This document shows positions 12,501-24,500 of a stretch of 64,000 bases of DNA, in pieces. Below the pieces are notes generated by a model that did no database searches, had not been told where the DNA came from, and saw nothing but the letters and a program-made list of their open reading frames with translations. How positions within the stretch are numbered: the stretch's first letter is position 1; the number at the start of each line of letters is the position of its first letter. The stretch comes from Holothuria scabra (taxonomy: Eukaryota > Echinodermata > Holothuroidea > Aspidochirotida > Holothuriidae), in NCBI GenBank assembly GCA_037179385.1, contig CM074196.1, positions 31,644,486 to 31,708,485 of the forward strand. The letters are read 5' to 3'. The translations under genes and the position numbers were made by a program.

Positions 12501-15500
12501 AAACTTGGAAAACCAGTGGAAGAAACATGTGAAAACATGTGGTTTTAATAACTACTTGACACACGTTCGCTTTTGTAAGGACACATGCCTATCAGCCAGC
12601 AAGAGACTTTAAGTTTAGTTTCAAAATAGCAACTCCTTTGTTCTCCCGGGTAAGGGTTGTATCGGTTCACTCCATTTTTCTGTCTAGTCGAGTGATTAAC
12701 GACTCTAAATGTGACTCGGATCGAGTCCCTGTGTTGCTCCTATTAGACAAATTATAAAAAAGAAAAATTCGAGTCCCTTCCCTGTTGAAACTTATTGCCT
12801 TGTGCCATAACTCATTACAACTATGGTTAGGCTCTAGCATACAAGCATACAAGCATACAAGTCGAACATAAAAATTATGAGTGCTACACAACATTTAGGA
12901 GAAAGCTATATAGCTTATCTTCTCCTTTGCGTACCGTTGATTAAGTTAGATAGAGCCTATCACCATTTATCTGCTAATGGCCAAGTCCACCAATCTTCAT
13001 TTTAAGCACCACCGCCGAGGAGGAGGGTGAACAGAGTGACAACCAGCGTGAAGTCAGCATCAAGCTGGAACCGAAGATAGAAGTAATATTACACAGGTAA
13101 GAAATAATTATCATATCTTAAACCTTTTCAAATAAGCATGTAAGGTACAAAGAAACATATGGAACTAAAGAGCCTCTTACTCTAAACATAGTAGCGAAAG
13201 AGACTATGAAAAAAGAAAAGATACTAGATACTAAGATATCAGTCTATGATTATAAACAATTCCGCTTATAAATATTGAAAGAAGCAAATTTTAACTGGCT
13301 TTTGTCCCTCCACACAAATCCAATACCTCAACCTGACCATTCTCACCTGTGAGTTATAGCTTGCTCAGGTTAGTCGTAGCATACTCCTGGTAAGGTTCGC
13401 AGCAAGGAGAACAAGTCCTCCTGAGGTGGGAGTCATCTGCGTCTGGACCCTAGTGTTTTGAAATTTTATAAACAGGGAAACAAACCGACAGCCCGAAGAA
13501 ATCCTTTGTTCGTAGTAAGATCGTTAGTTGATACGGTTTGGAAGTTGTATCTCGCTCGTATGTCAGTCATGTCTCAGACTGGATCATCGGGGTAAGATTT
13601 CATTTACCCAATGATCAGTCGCACTTTAAGATCATATGGCTGTGGACTTTAATCACAATCTGGATTCCATCGAGTCCCATCAGTTGTTTTTTTCCCGGCG
13701 GAGTGCGTTGTCCAACACAGTTGAGAAGTTCCTTGAACTATTGAACATCTCAGGATCCACTGACTGGAAGCTGCAAAACCTAAAGTGATCCTGCAAGTTC
13801 ATTCAAGATTATGTTTTAGTTGTCACTTTGAATTGGCGATTGGAGTTAGGTACTGGATGGGTCCGAACAGTTCCTATAGTTGGGTCCCAACTTAAACCTA
13901 TTGTTGCCCTTTTTCGATCAGGAGGTTATTACTTTGTCCTGTCAGTCGTGATTTGGATAATCAGGATCTAGCTCATGGCAGTTTACCCCGACCCAACCCA
14001 ATTTAAGAAAAACAAGTCAATTTGATTTGATGATCGCTTAGGTTCTTGAAAAGTCCTGTCACTGTCACTCTCTAATGCTTCTACAACCATTATTACGACC
14101 GCAGTCACCACCCATAGGCGGAAGCGCAAAACCGGACGCTTTGCGGCGTCACCATTATGTCGGCTGCCGAAAACTTGTGACCCCCCAATAAGAAACATCT
14201 TCCGCCGCCTATGCAACCTCGACCACTACCACTTTCACTGCTACTAGTAACTACTAATGGTAACTACTATTGCTTAAAGGCATATTTTCATCATCCCAAA
14301 CAGTTCCAATTCTCCCAACCTACTTACTTCTAGCCCCTCCCACATTTATCTAAAACTAATCTTTATCCAGGCACAATCCTTGTTTATTGCTTCATGGCTT
14401 GTCCCAGTGGCCATACAAGTCCATAATGTGTAATCAAGACACTCTCAGTGCCCATGCTGTGTAATTTAGCTATGATGCATTGTTTGAATGTGATGCCAAT
14501 CAAAGAGCTGTACCAATTGAGAGTTTTGATATATGTATACTGAAACTGTAGTTTAGGGTGACAAATGACTGCCTTTAATATTATTGCTACACTTTAACCC
14601 CTCAGTTCCACCAATTTACCCCAACTTGTTTACAACGAAACAACAATCAAGTCAGATGACATCAACTCCACAAAAGAAGCCGGTGAAGAGATCATTCATA
14701 CCTATTGGGTAGGAGCTGATTTAGTGTATCAATTTAAATTCTAGTGTCGTAAAATGATGTAAGAAAGGGATTCATCAATGCTAATACCAAGAAACTGCGA
14801 ATAACAATTCCCTGATAATAATACTTAGGCCTATATGATATAGCAGTACTGTTGTATTATCATAATTCCATGCGTTTTTTATGCGTACATAGGTTAGTTA
14901 GTTAGTTTTTTTACGTACAGAGGTAGTTAATATGCTGAAGCCGCAAACTCTCATGTTAGGAAAAGTAAAATCTAAATCTACTTGTCAGCCATTTATTATT
15001 GTAGGTCCTGTATACTGTTGTTGTGTACATAATTATGAGACATTTCAAAAGAAAGCCTAAATTCACAGCTACAGCCCATGCAACACTTGACTTTGGGATG
15101 AGTTGCTAACATCTTGAAAAGTGGAAGCACTAACGCTTCTTTTTGGTACTTTTCAGTGACGTAGCCATAGGGGTGATTTGGGCGTTCGACCCCCCCCCCC
15201 CATGAATCAACCTTAAAAGAAAATAATGGCATGCAAATGACACCTAAATTTCCCGTTATTTCTCCCTCCACTTTTAGACTGTACCCTCATGTTGTGCTCC
15301 ACTCACCCCACCCCCTTTTCCATGACAGAATCCTGGCTACGCTACTGGCATTTGGTAAAGACGTTCAAAACAGAGTTAAACACGGAACCAGCTTACAATT
15401 AATATAATGTGAAAAGAGCAGTCTTAAGTCAATAACGCTTTCTAATTCTACATGACATACTAAAATTATGGGGGTTTTTTAAGAAATTAAGTTTGAGCCT

Positions 15501-18500
15501 TACTTATTCGTGTGAAGCCCTATTGCGAACCAGTTTTCTCCAAAATGTTCATTGACATCACTTTACTCGTATTTTTCGTACATTTTATTTACATTTTTGT
15601 TCTGTCATTGTAGGCTACAAAACATGTCTATGAGAACTCTAACTTTGCTTTTTCAGTAATTCTTTGTTTAATGTACTAGAGACGCCATTAGAATAAGGGC
15701 ATCAGTTAAAGTAAAAAAATATGACGTTGGAATGTCACATCTTTTTGTCAAACAGGTTGAAAATAAAGGTCCCGGTACCATACAGAATGCTACTCTAACT
15801 GTCAGCTGGCCAATGAAAACAGCAGAGGAAGAAGAGGAAGAGTATCTTCTTTATCTTTTTGAAAACCTTACTCTCAGCAATGGTGTAAAATGTGACGTCA
15901 TTGGAACAGAGATTAATCCGAAAGGCCTAAAGGTAATTGAGACGTGCCAAATTATGTTTTATTATAATTTTAAAGCGAGAATGCAGTCATGCCAAAGTGA
16001 ACTGGTGTAGTAAAGTATCCTAGGCTGTTTCATTGTTGTCGGCTTGGCAATCATGCGACAATATTTTTTCTCGTTTGATGGCGACGGTGAAGTTTACTTC
16101 GAGTAAATGTTTGGTTTACCTTGAATATGCAATATTTCAGCATTTAAATACCATGAAAATATACATCGAAGAGAAACTGTGCTGTAAAATTTCATTCAAC
16201 TATACTCACTACATGAAGAGAATTTACAAGAACATTGTGATAACTAGTCGTTGTTTTAAAATAAGTTTGGTGCGCTTGCCTTTGTCTTTAAGTTCTGAAA
16301 AATAAAGGACCCCGTCACTTCTTTAATAATCGGTTTAAAATAGTAGGTTATTGCAATCTTTTGTTGGTATTTTGGTCATAAAATCTCTTCCGGCAAGCGT
16401 AGCATTATCCTTTCCTGCAGAGAATCTCCTGAAGAAAACTTCCGACCATTCAACTATATGATAGTGTTATCCTCACTAGTGAACAAAGATACATTTAAAA
16501 CTTCTCACTAAGGCAATTACCTCTTCCCGGCCTTTATCATTGACCATCCCCTTCATTGTCCCTCCCTCCAGACCAGTGGCGGAGCTGCCATATGGTCAGG
16601 AGGCGGTCGCCCCCCCCCCCCCACCAAAATCGTCTGTCGGAGCCCTTTTTAGGTTTTAACATACTTTCCTCTTGCACCATTTATTGGCAAAAGACATAAT
16701 TTAAAAGCGTTGTTTTAAGCCCGAGATACAAAATGCTCAAACAGCCACCAATAACTGTACTATTTGCACTTTATCCCGATGAAAAGGGTCATCTTCTGTA
16801 ATGTAGGGATAGGTTTTGCCGAAACGTATCTTCATCCTTTATGCGCACATATGAATGTTGTCGTCGTGGTGAGTTAATTGCTTCCACACCAAGCGTGAGC
16901 TTAAACTTATACAGAATACACAGACTGACATTAAATTCACCGTCCCTGCCATTAAAAGATGTTGCAAATGGCGCAACAATAATTGTATCGCAAATAGCCC
17001 TCTTGCTGACGGGAATAATTGTCAACATACACAATAAAAAGAGTTTATAAAGATACCAAAATAGCTCCCACAACATTTTCAATATCATTTGAAGAGGACA
17101 TCATGTTATAATAAAATTCATCTGTTATCATAGTGGTAATGGTTTAAGAGTTTTAATGAACAATTTCCATTTTGCTTTTCTTCAAGTGACCATTCGCGTG
17201 ATAAATTGCTATTTCTGACACTGCACGATAATCCCATGAAAATGCTTATTTCTGTACTTTCGTGGTCTCAGAAGCCAGAAAATTGGATAATAAGCCTAGG
17301 TCTAGGCTACTTTAAGTTATTAAGAATTCGGTATCTAGAGAGCCAGGAAGGCCTTTTGTCTTGGCTACTTCTATCAATGTACTTAATTAATGGCTATTTC
17401 AGAGTGGTCACATGATGTAAATTACGTAAATTAATGTTTCTTCGTGTATGCATCTTGATTTCCAGATGCCAAAAATATACACCGAACGGTGATTAATTTC
17501 CATAACTTTTTACCCCTGTAAGATTGCTCGCTATTCAGTTCTAGCAGGTTTAATCTTTATTTTCACAAAGTAGCCCATTATTACATTAAAATCTTAAATC
17601 CAGACCTGGTAATTACACAAAAAGTTATGACCGCCTTCGTACTAAAATGTGAAAGAGAGAGACGGAAATATGGACATCCGCAGGTAGGGGAAAGGGGGAA
17701 ACTTGCCCTCCCCTGGAAAATAAAAAACCTGAAAAACGAAGAAAACATAAAGGAAAAGGGAATGAAAAATTAACATCAACATTTCTTAACAGTTCACTTC
17801 ACAGTTCGTATTTTCCCTATTTATTTGCGGTACGTAGGCTTAGACATGCCATTTCCAGCAATCTGATGGGCATTTTTGGCGAAAATGTTCTTGCGCTCCA
17901 AAAGAATTTTGTCTCCCCCCCCCTCCGAATTTTTTTATGCTGAGGCCCATGGACAGAAAATTTAAATATGTTTTAATAAAAAAAACTTGCAGAGGAGAAA
18001 TGGCAAAGTAGTCTTCTACCAGGTGCGGAAAATCAAATGGAAAGTCTGAAAAGTCGTGGCTTCGATCGTGCTGAGGCTTAGGGTATTTACCCTTTCGAAG
18101 CGCCCCTACAGACGATTTTCTACCCCTCTGACCGAAATCCCTAGCTCCGCCACTGCTCCAGACTTTGGTGCTGCGGGGCAATGCAGAAGGGCTCGACCAA
18201 GCATTTGAACGTTCCTCTATCAAAAAAGTACTTGACCAGTTTTTAGCAGCAGACTCTGTAACGGTTACCGTTGACCATATTTTAACACAAAATCTACGAA
18301 CTGACAAAAGTATTTCTAATCTAAACTTTTAACGAACTTGAAGTCGTCGAGCATTTAACGTGGTTGATTTTTCATGCCCTGTGAAACTTAATTTACCCAA
18401 AACCCCTTTCGACTTCGGCACACTATACACTGCCCTTAACTACTTGCAAGAATCTCCCTGCGGACTTCTTTTATCGTACCTGCCATTTGCTTTCCGGATC

Positions 18501-21500
18501 CCAGAGCCGTTCTCCCTCCTGCCCTCTCTTTCATTTCCCTGTTTCTTTGTTTCTTTCATCTTCGTATTGTTTCTTCTTTTCTCTCTTTAATTCCTTCTTT
18601 AATTCTATTTTATATGCTCAAGTTGTTTTTCTTCACTGTTCCCATTTCACGTTGGGAGGTTTACCCTAGTAGCTTGCTATCCCAAGTTGTCACTGCCGTA
18701 TCCAGATTTTTTTCTTTTTGAGTAGCCAACTGCGAGGCCTAGCAAACGGCCTGGGGGAATAGTGGCCCTTCCCTTGGAGTGTTCATGCACCCCAAAATGC
18801 GATCTGGTGTAAGGCCTGTTTTTTGAGTCGGTGCGTAGCGTGCGAGCCTCACACAAAGTTTTACGATATCCGAGCGATTCATGCGGCGAAAGACTGAATA
18901 AAAAGGAAGACAAGTTCTTTGAAGGTTAACAATAATTTTATTAAAACGCTTTGTTCAACAATCCTGGATCCAAATCTACCGGCGAATACGTATTATATTA
19001 CTAATGTTATGAGTAAGTCCTAATTACAGGTCTGGATGAGTTGACGGGCCGAATCCAACTGAACTCAAATAACGCAACGAGCTCCGCGCAAATGTTCTAC
19101 TCACCTTGATTGGTCAATATGGTAAAGTCATATGCATAAGCTATAATACAACTCTGTGATTGGCTTATTTAGATATCAGATCACGCATAGCCTGCACACG
19201 ACATGCATGCGCGCACTTCTAAGCGTGGTTCAGTGACGTAGTAGAATTTGTCGTTACGTAGTCAATCTTGTCATAACGTAGCCAAAAAGTCATAACCTAA
19301 AAGGGACCTTCAACATAAAATACAGCTAACATGAATATCAATATAATAGATTAGTGCAATCGTCTAAAATTCATGAAAAATACTACACACTAAGTTTTAG
19401 TATTGTCAAATATGACTCTACTACGTCACACACTGGTGCAATATATTTAGCAGCATTATTTGAAGTCAAATTTTGTTCCATTACAAAACAAGTTTTGCAA
19501 ACTTCTAATGAGAAGTCATGACCGCCTTATCCCTCTCCCACGTGACTATTCCAATTCATTCAAGAACCAATACAAAAACAAGGTTTATTTATGTTTTCTT
19601 TGTGTTTAGATACCAACATTATCGAGTGATTCCACCGGAGGAAGGAATGAAGGTATCGATACATCAGAGAGTGACCGAAGATCACGGAGAAAAAGAAGTG
19701 CTGAAACACCCGATAACGTCGCAGAGTCAGAGGAAGAGCTACCAATCCCTTTGGCCCAAACAGCAACAGGCAGTATCAACGAAGCCAACTGTTCCCGCAA
19801 CTACAAGGGTTGTATAACAATCCAGTGCCCTATAACGGATGTAACGAAAGATTCGGAGAACATCGTTTTGACTATAAGATCCCGACTCTGGGCTCCTACT
19901 TTACCAAAGGTGACGTCGAGTGTGACATTTCTTCTTTATTTCAATTTTTTTTTAATTTTTGGTGTGTTAAAGTTAATTGGTTAAATTATCATGATACCCG
20001 TGTGAACTGTTTTTAAAGTTTTTGCGGTACCAAACTTGTGCTAAAAGTAAATCTTTTACATCTTACGATTCAAACCAGTAATAAAAAGTGCAGTGCCTCA
20101 CCCGTAAACCAGGAGACTTTCGTTTAGGAGAGAATGCAACTGAGAACTACATGCAGTAAATGTGCTTCTAGGCCGGATTGAACTGTGTAGTAACGAATTG
20201 TACGGGAATTTCACGGAAACTTAAAAATAAAAGAAAGATTCAATAGTCACTGTAGGGGTTTTTAAAATTAAAATTATGGACCTTATGCGTTGACGTCATT
20301 CTCGAGGGAAAAGGATGAAGCACGTTGTTCCCACTACAAGGACTTCCACGGGCGCGTATCTATCTCAACATCTTTAGAAGATTTCCACTCTGCGGGACGA
20401 GTAACACCATTAGAGCCTTTTGCAGCTCTGATGGGACATGAAGTCGCCGCAAGACGGATCACTTGCAACATTATAAGTCGGATGCAATCTTGATAAATTT
20501 TATGTCTAAACTTACTCTTCTTAATCTCACCAAACTGTATCGTTTCAAGTGTTTTAGTCCAAATTCTTCCGCTCACTCCCAAATCTTCTCATCTGATCCA
20601 TTGACTCTCACACTTTTTCACGTGTACTTTACACCCAAAACAGCCTTGTCAAATTTCACACCCCACTAAAGCCACCCTTGAATGAAAGCCAATGATCTAG
20701 CCAATCACGGCTTCACAAACCTTTTTCATTTGAACTACATCGGGAAGAAGTTTATAGGCAGTGCGCCCCCTATTATTCCGCAAGGTGACGCAAATCACCT
20801 CTTTTGACACCCAAATCCTTTTTACAGTTGTAGCTCACTGGCTTGTTTTCCTTACTCCATTGCTTATCCTAGGCAACTTCAATGACAGCAGGTCCTCTGC
20901 AAAGCTACACGCTTTCCTACAGAGGGCGTGTTTTCTATTCTGTGACATCATATGCGTAAGGTCTATACCTAAGATTCGCGCATTATTTCTTACATTTACC
21001 CTAGTCTTGTCATTTTTAAACTGAAATAAACTTCGCCAGTTTATATTTTTTCTATCTGTTTAGGATAATATCCTCTCCTGGGACATCGTTTCATCGGCAG
21101 TACTGACCATTCACAGCCTACCTTACGTTGTACAACCTGAGGAAGGGTTAATACACACTGCTATGGTAAAATTTATTTGTTTTGACATCTATTTGACCGA
21201 ATATATTATTGTTTGTTTTCATCGGGTGTTATATATAAAATTATTTATGGAAATATTGCAAATTGGGTAGAGCAGATAAAAAATTACGACATTACCTAAG
21301 GATAAAATGACTGGGCATTGGTAACGACCACCAATATAATGAAACTCTGCAATTGAACCAGTTCGAAAATTCTTCATGGAGCAGTACTGCGCGATTGGTC
21401 AAATGTCAAAGGGTAACACTGTTACGTGTGTTTACAAATGTTGGCGGGATGTAAACACGTGAAAGAGTTTGCTATGCGCCGCTGGAGATTTTTTGTTACC

Positions 21501-24500
21501 ATGTGAAACAGAAATGTCACGAACGCATGCGCAGATATAAACTTCTAACTCTTCTATTGCGTTTATCCATTGTGGTTCCCCGCCCCCCCTCTCCCCGTCT
21601 CAAAAAACTGTTGTCAGCCTGCTCGCGTATACAATACTACACCAGCCAGAAAGGGAGAGAGAGTTTTTCTTATATTTTATCGTTGAACCAACTAAGAGGC
21701 TTCCAAAAAGTTTTCTTCCCAAAAATATTAGTTAAACATGAGTTGCAACTGTTTCTTGATATAAAAACTTTAATCTTTGAGGGAAAAAACTTGTGATCTC
21801 TGCAACATTAATTTTTAGTGCTGGGTGAAGTGTAAACAAGCAGAATAAAGTCATTTTAAATGGATTTGAAAATGGCATTTCAAGTAATCTGGAAGTATTT
21901 TCAGCCAATAAATTTGCGATGCGCTCTACGCCAATGATGGTGGCGCTGCGCTTATGTACTTGCAGAAATGAAATTGAAATATGAAAATCGTTACATCGTG
22001 CTTTTCCCTTTTGTAAACAGTGCCAACATTATTTTTTCCGACAAAATAGCAATTGCTCATTTTGAAACCTCAATGAAACAGTTGCTTCGATTCTAATCAC
22101 AAGCCTGAGAAATGTCTGAGGGGTAGCGATTGTCCTGCAATTTTTGTGCTATCCGCGCCAACTGATAAAGTGGCGCTCAGATAGTCTTTCGGTTACGATC
22201 ACCATCCTTATCCTCCTACGAAAATGCCTGCATGTGTATGGTCTTGGAGAAAACGTGTACTTAAGTTCTCTCCCTGGCTTTTAGTCACATGTGACCTGAT
22301 GAAAAGCATAATTTTCTCATTGTGTTTCCACTGATTTTCATCGCAAACATTAAATGTTACAATTAGCTTTAAACCTAAAATACCAATGTACCCTTCTTAC
22401 AGCTTACGGTATCAGCAATTCCTGAAACAGTGAAACAAAAGCAGACAGCTCCACCGTGGTCTATAATAATCTCAATTATCGTGGGATTACTGCTACTTCT
22501 ATTAATAATACTGTTACTATGGAAGGTAAGTTCAAATCTTTGATAAACTTTCTTTGGAAAATATTTCCCGATGAACATATGATTAGTAGGTCCCATATGC
22601 AAAGCCATTATCAAAATGAACATACGCTTCTTAACAACGATTAGTTATATATGAGGCCCGTATAGAGGTTTCTAGTGCCCTAGACTCTTCTCCGCTGGTC
22701 TCACTTCATTCCAGGACGAATAAGGGTAAATCGGTTTTTCAGAATTTTCAAATTTGTTTCATCATGAAGGTTTGAATTAGATTTTAAACGACAGGTTTAC
22801 ATGGAACAGGACTCTTAATTTTATGTGAAAACTATGGAATTAGGTCTTTGTCCATGACTTTTGTACACCTTACGGTGTTCAATTCTGTGGTGATTTTAAT
22901 ACACATTTTTTTTTACAAATATGGCTCTATAAAATAATATCTAAACTTTGAGTGCAAAAGTCATTTTTACCATAAAGAGAGGAGTACTGTTTACATGGTG
23001 TCATTTGAACACTCTAAAAAATATTTAAACGATTTTGTTTAAATATTAGGATACTCACGAAAATACTCTTTCTACTCGAAATAAGTGAGTACTTCAACTC
23101 AATTTGTGTAAAATTTTGCACAAATTCAGCAATTTGTGTAAAATTTTGCACAAATTCAGTTGAAGTACTCACTTATTTCGAGTAGAAATACTCATCTTCG
23201 TGAGTATCCTAATTTTTAAACAAAATCGTTTAAATATTTTTTAGAGTGAAAAGTTAGGTTTTCTGGTTCGCTTTGGAGTTTCATGCGTCTTTTTTGAAAG
23301 AGCAATGTCTAATGGAAACTAGATACTGTAGGTTTTTCTTGAAAGCAAGTGCAATTCCAAGACACTGACGATGTATGTAACGGAAGCGGAAAGGTGCAAA
23401 TATTAGCGCCGCTTAAATTCAAGTCTCAATTAAATAATTATTGCCATACTCTCTAAGCAATGTTTTACCGTCAACTCAACCCTATTCATTGTGTAAGGAA
23501 GGCATCTTCAAAGAAGGCAACAGACTATTTTTGCATCGATTTGACCATTTGCACATGCTCATTTTACGCTAAATCGTGTAAAGGTGTAAATGGGTTTGTG
23601 TTTAACGGCTGATCAGCGGGTTATACAAGCGGAGATTTTTTGGTGTGGTCGCGGAGCCAGTGTCAGTGTAAACCTGCGTGGCGACTTTTAGTCTGAGACT
23701 ATTTTGTGAGTGCTCAAACTACATGTTTATGAAAGTCAATGAAACTGCCCGATGGGTTATCTTCCTTCGAGAACAAAACTTTCTGTCAGTTTCAAATGTT
23801 ATGATTATTGATATTTGGAACACGGTTTAGTTGGTGAAATCGAGGAAACGGTTAAAAATTCCACAAAATTAAATAGTCAAGATGAGGAATGATGGTAGGT
23901 TCGTTCACAATGTTTTGGTATGGAGAACTATATCTCACTGAAAAAATCATATGGCTCCCAGAGCAGAAGTAGACCTCATACGACTAGACGCGACAAAACT
24001 TAGCTTAGGGTGAACTTTTATATGGGTGTGAGCAGTTCCCCTTTACTAAAATTCCACCAAGTCGACTTTCGTAGTGCCGATTGATCATTTTCAATTGCAG
24101 GCTGTCATGTCATCCTGATAGGTGTGAAAAGGCGCCCGAAAAATTACCATTCGTGCAAATTTTCCACAACGTTTATTGTCGTAAGTAGTCGTGGCGATAA
24201 ACTTCTAACTCTAAACTACTTGACACTACTTGAAACTATTAACAAACAAATGGTCTCTAGACTGGTTGGTAATAGCACCAGCATTGACTCGCGCAGAACT
24301 CTACTTGTAGGTTTACCTTTCTGAGCATGCCCGATACCAACCGATGTCAAGCAATGGCGTAACCGTGGTTGATTTAATTTACTCTCACACTTAATGTTAT
24401 TCTATTTGGCAGCTTGGTTTCTTTAAACGGAAGAAATTTGACAAGACCTTGATCCAGGAAGGAAAACAGGGTGCAAACGAACTTGAAGAAGTGAAAGAGG

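Larger units (their letters stand above)
15933..19609. other. Gene A intron a7-a8
   Basis: Contains the hAT-like insertion (16574-18155) and the coding-like fragment it splits. Nothing is recognised in 18333-19609. Confidence 0.7.
19910..22402. other. Gene A introns a8-a9 and a9-a10 (around exon 21064-21165)
   Basis: A SINE-body fragment at 20826 and a GCTCCGCGC-type module at 22088. Otherwise no supported feature. Confidence 0.6.

Noticed and set aside
12685..12735. Genuine tRNA gene
   Set aside because: Only A-box-like and B-box-like segments are visible and the arms do not pair well. The same applies to the tRNA-like heads at 1085, 4256, 6219, 36401, 55990 and 61612.
17840..18307. 155-codon minus-strand frame
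   Set aside because: It runs across the boundary of the hAT-like insertion and partly reads the antisense of the coding-like fragment, so it cannot be one gene.
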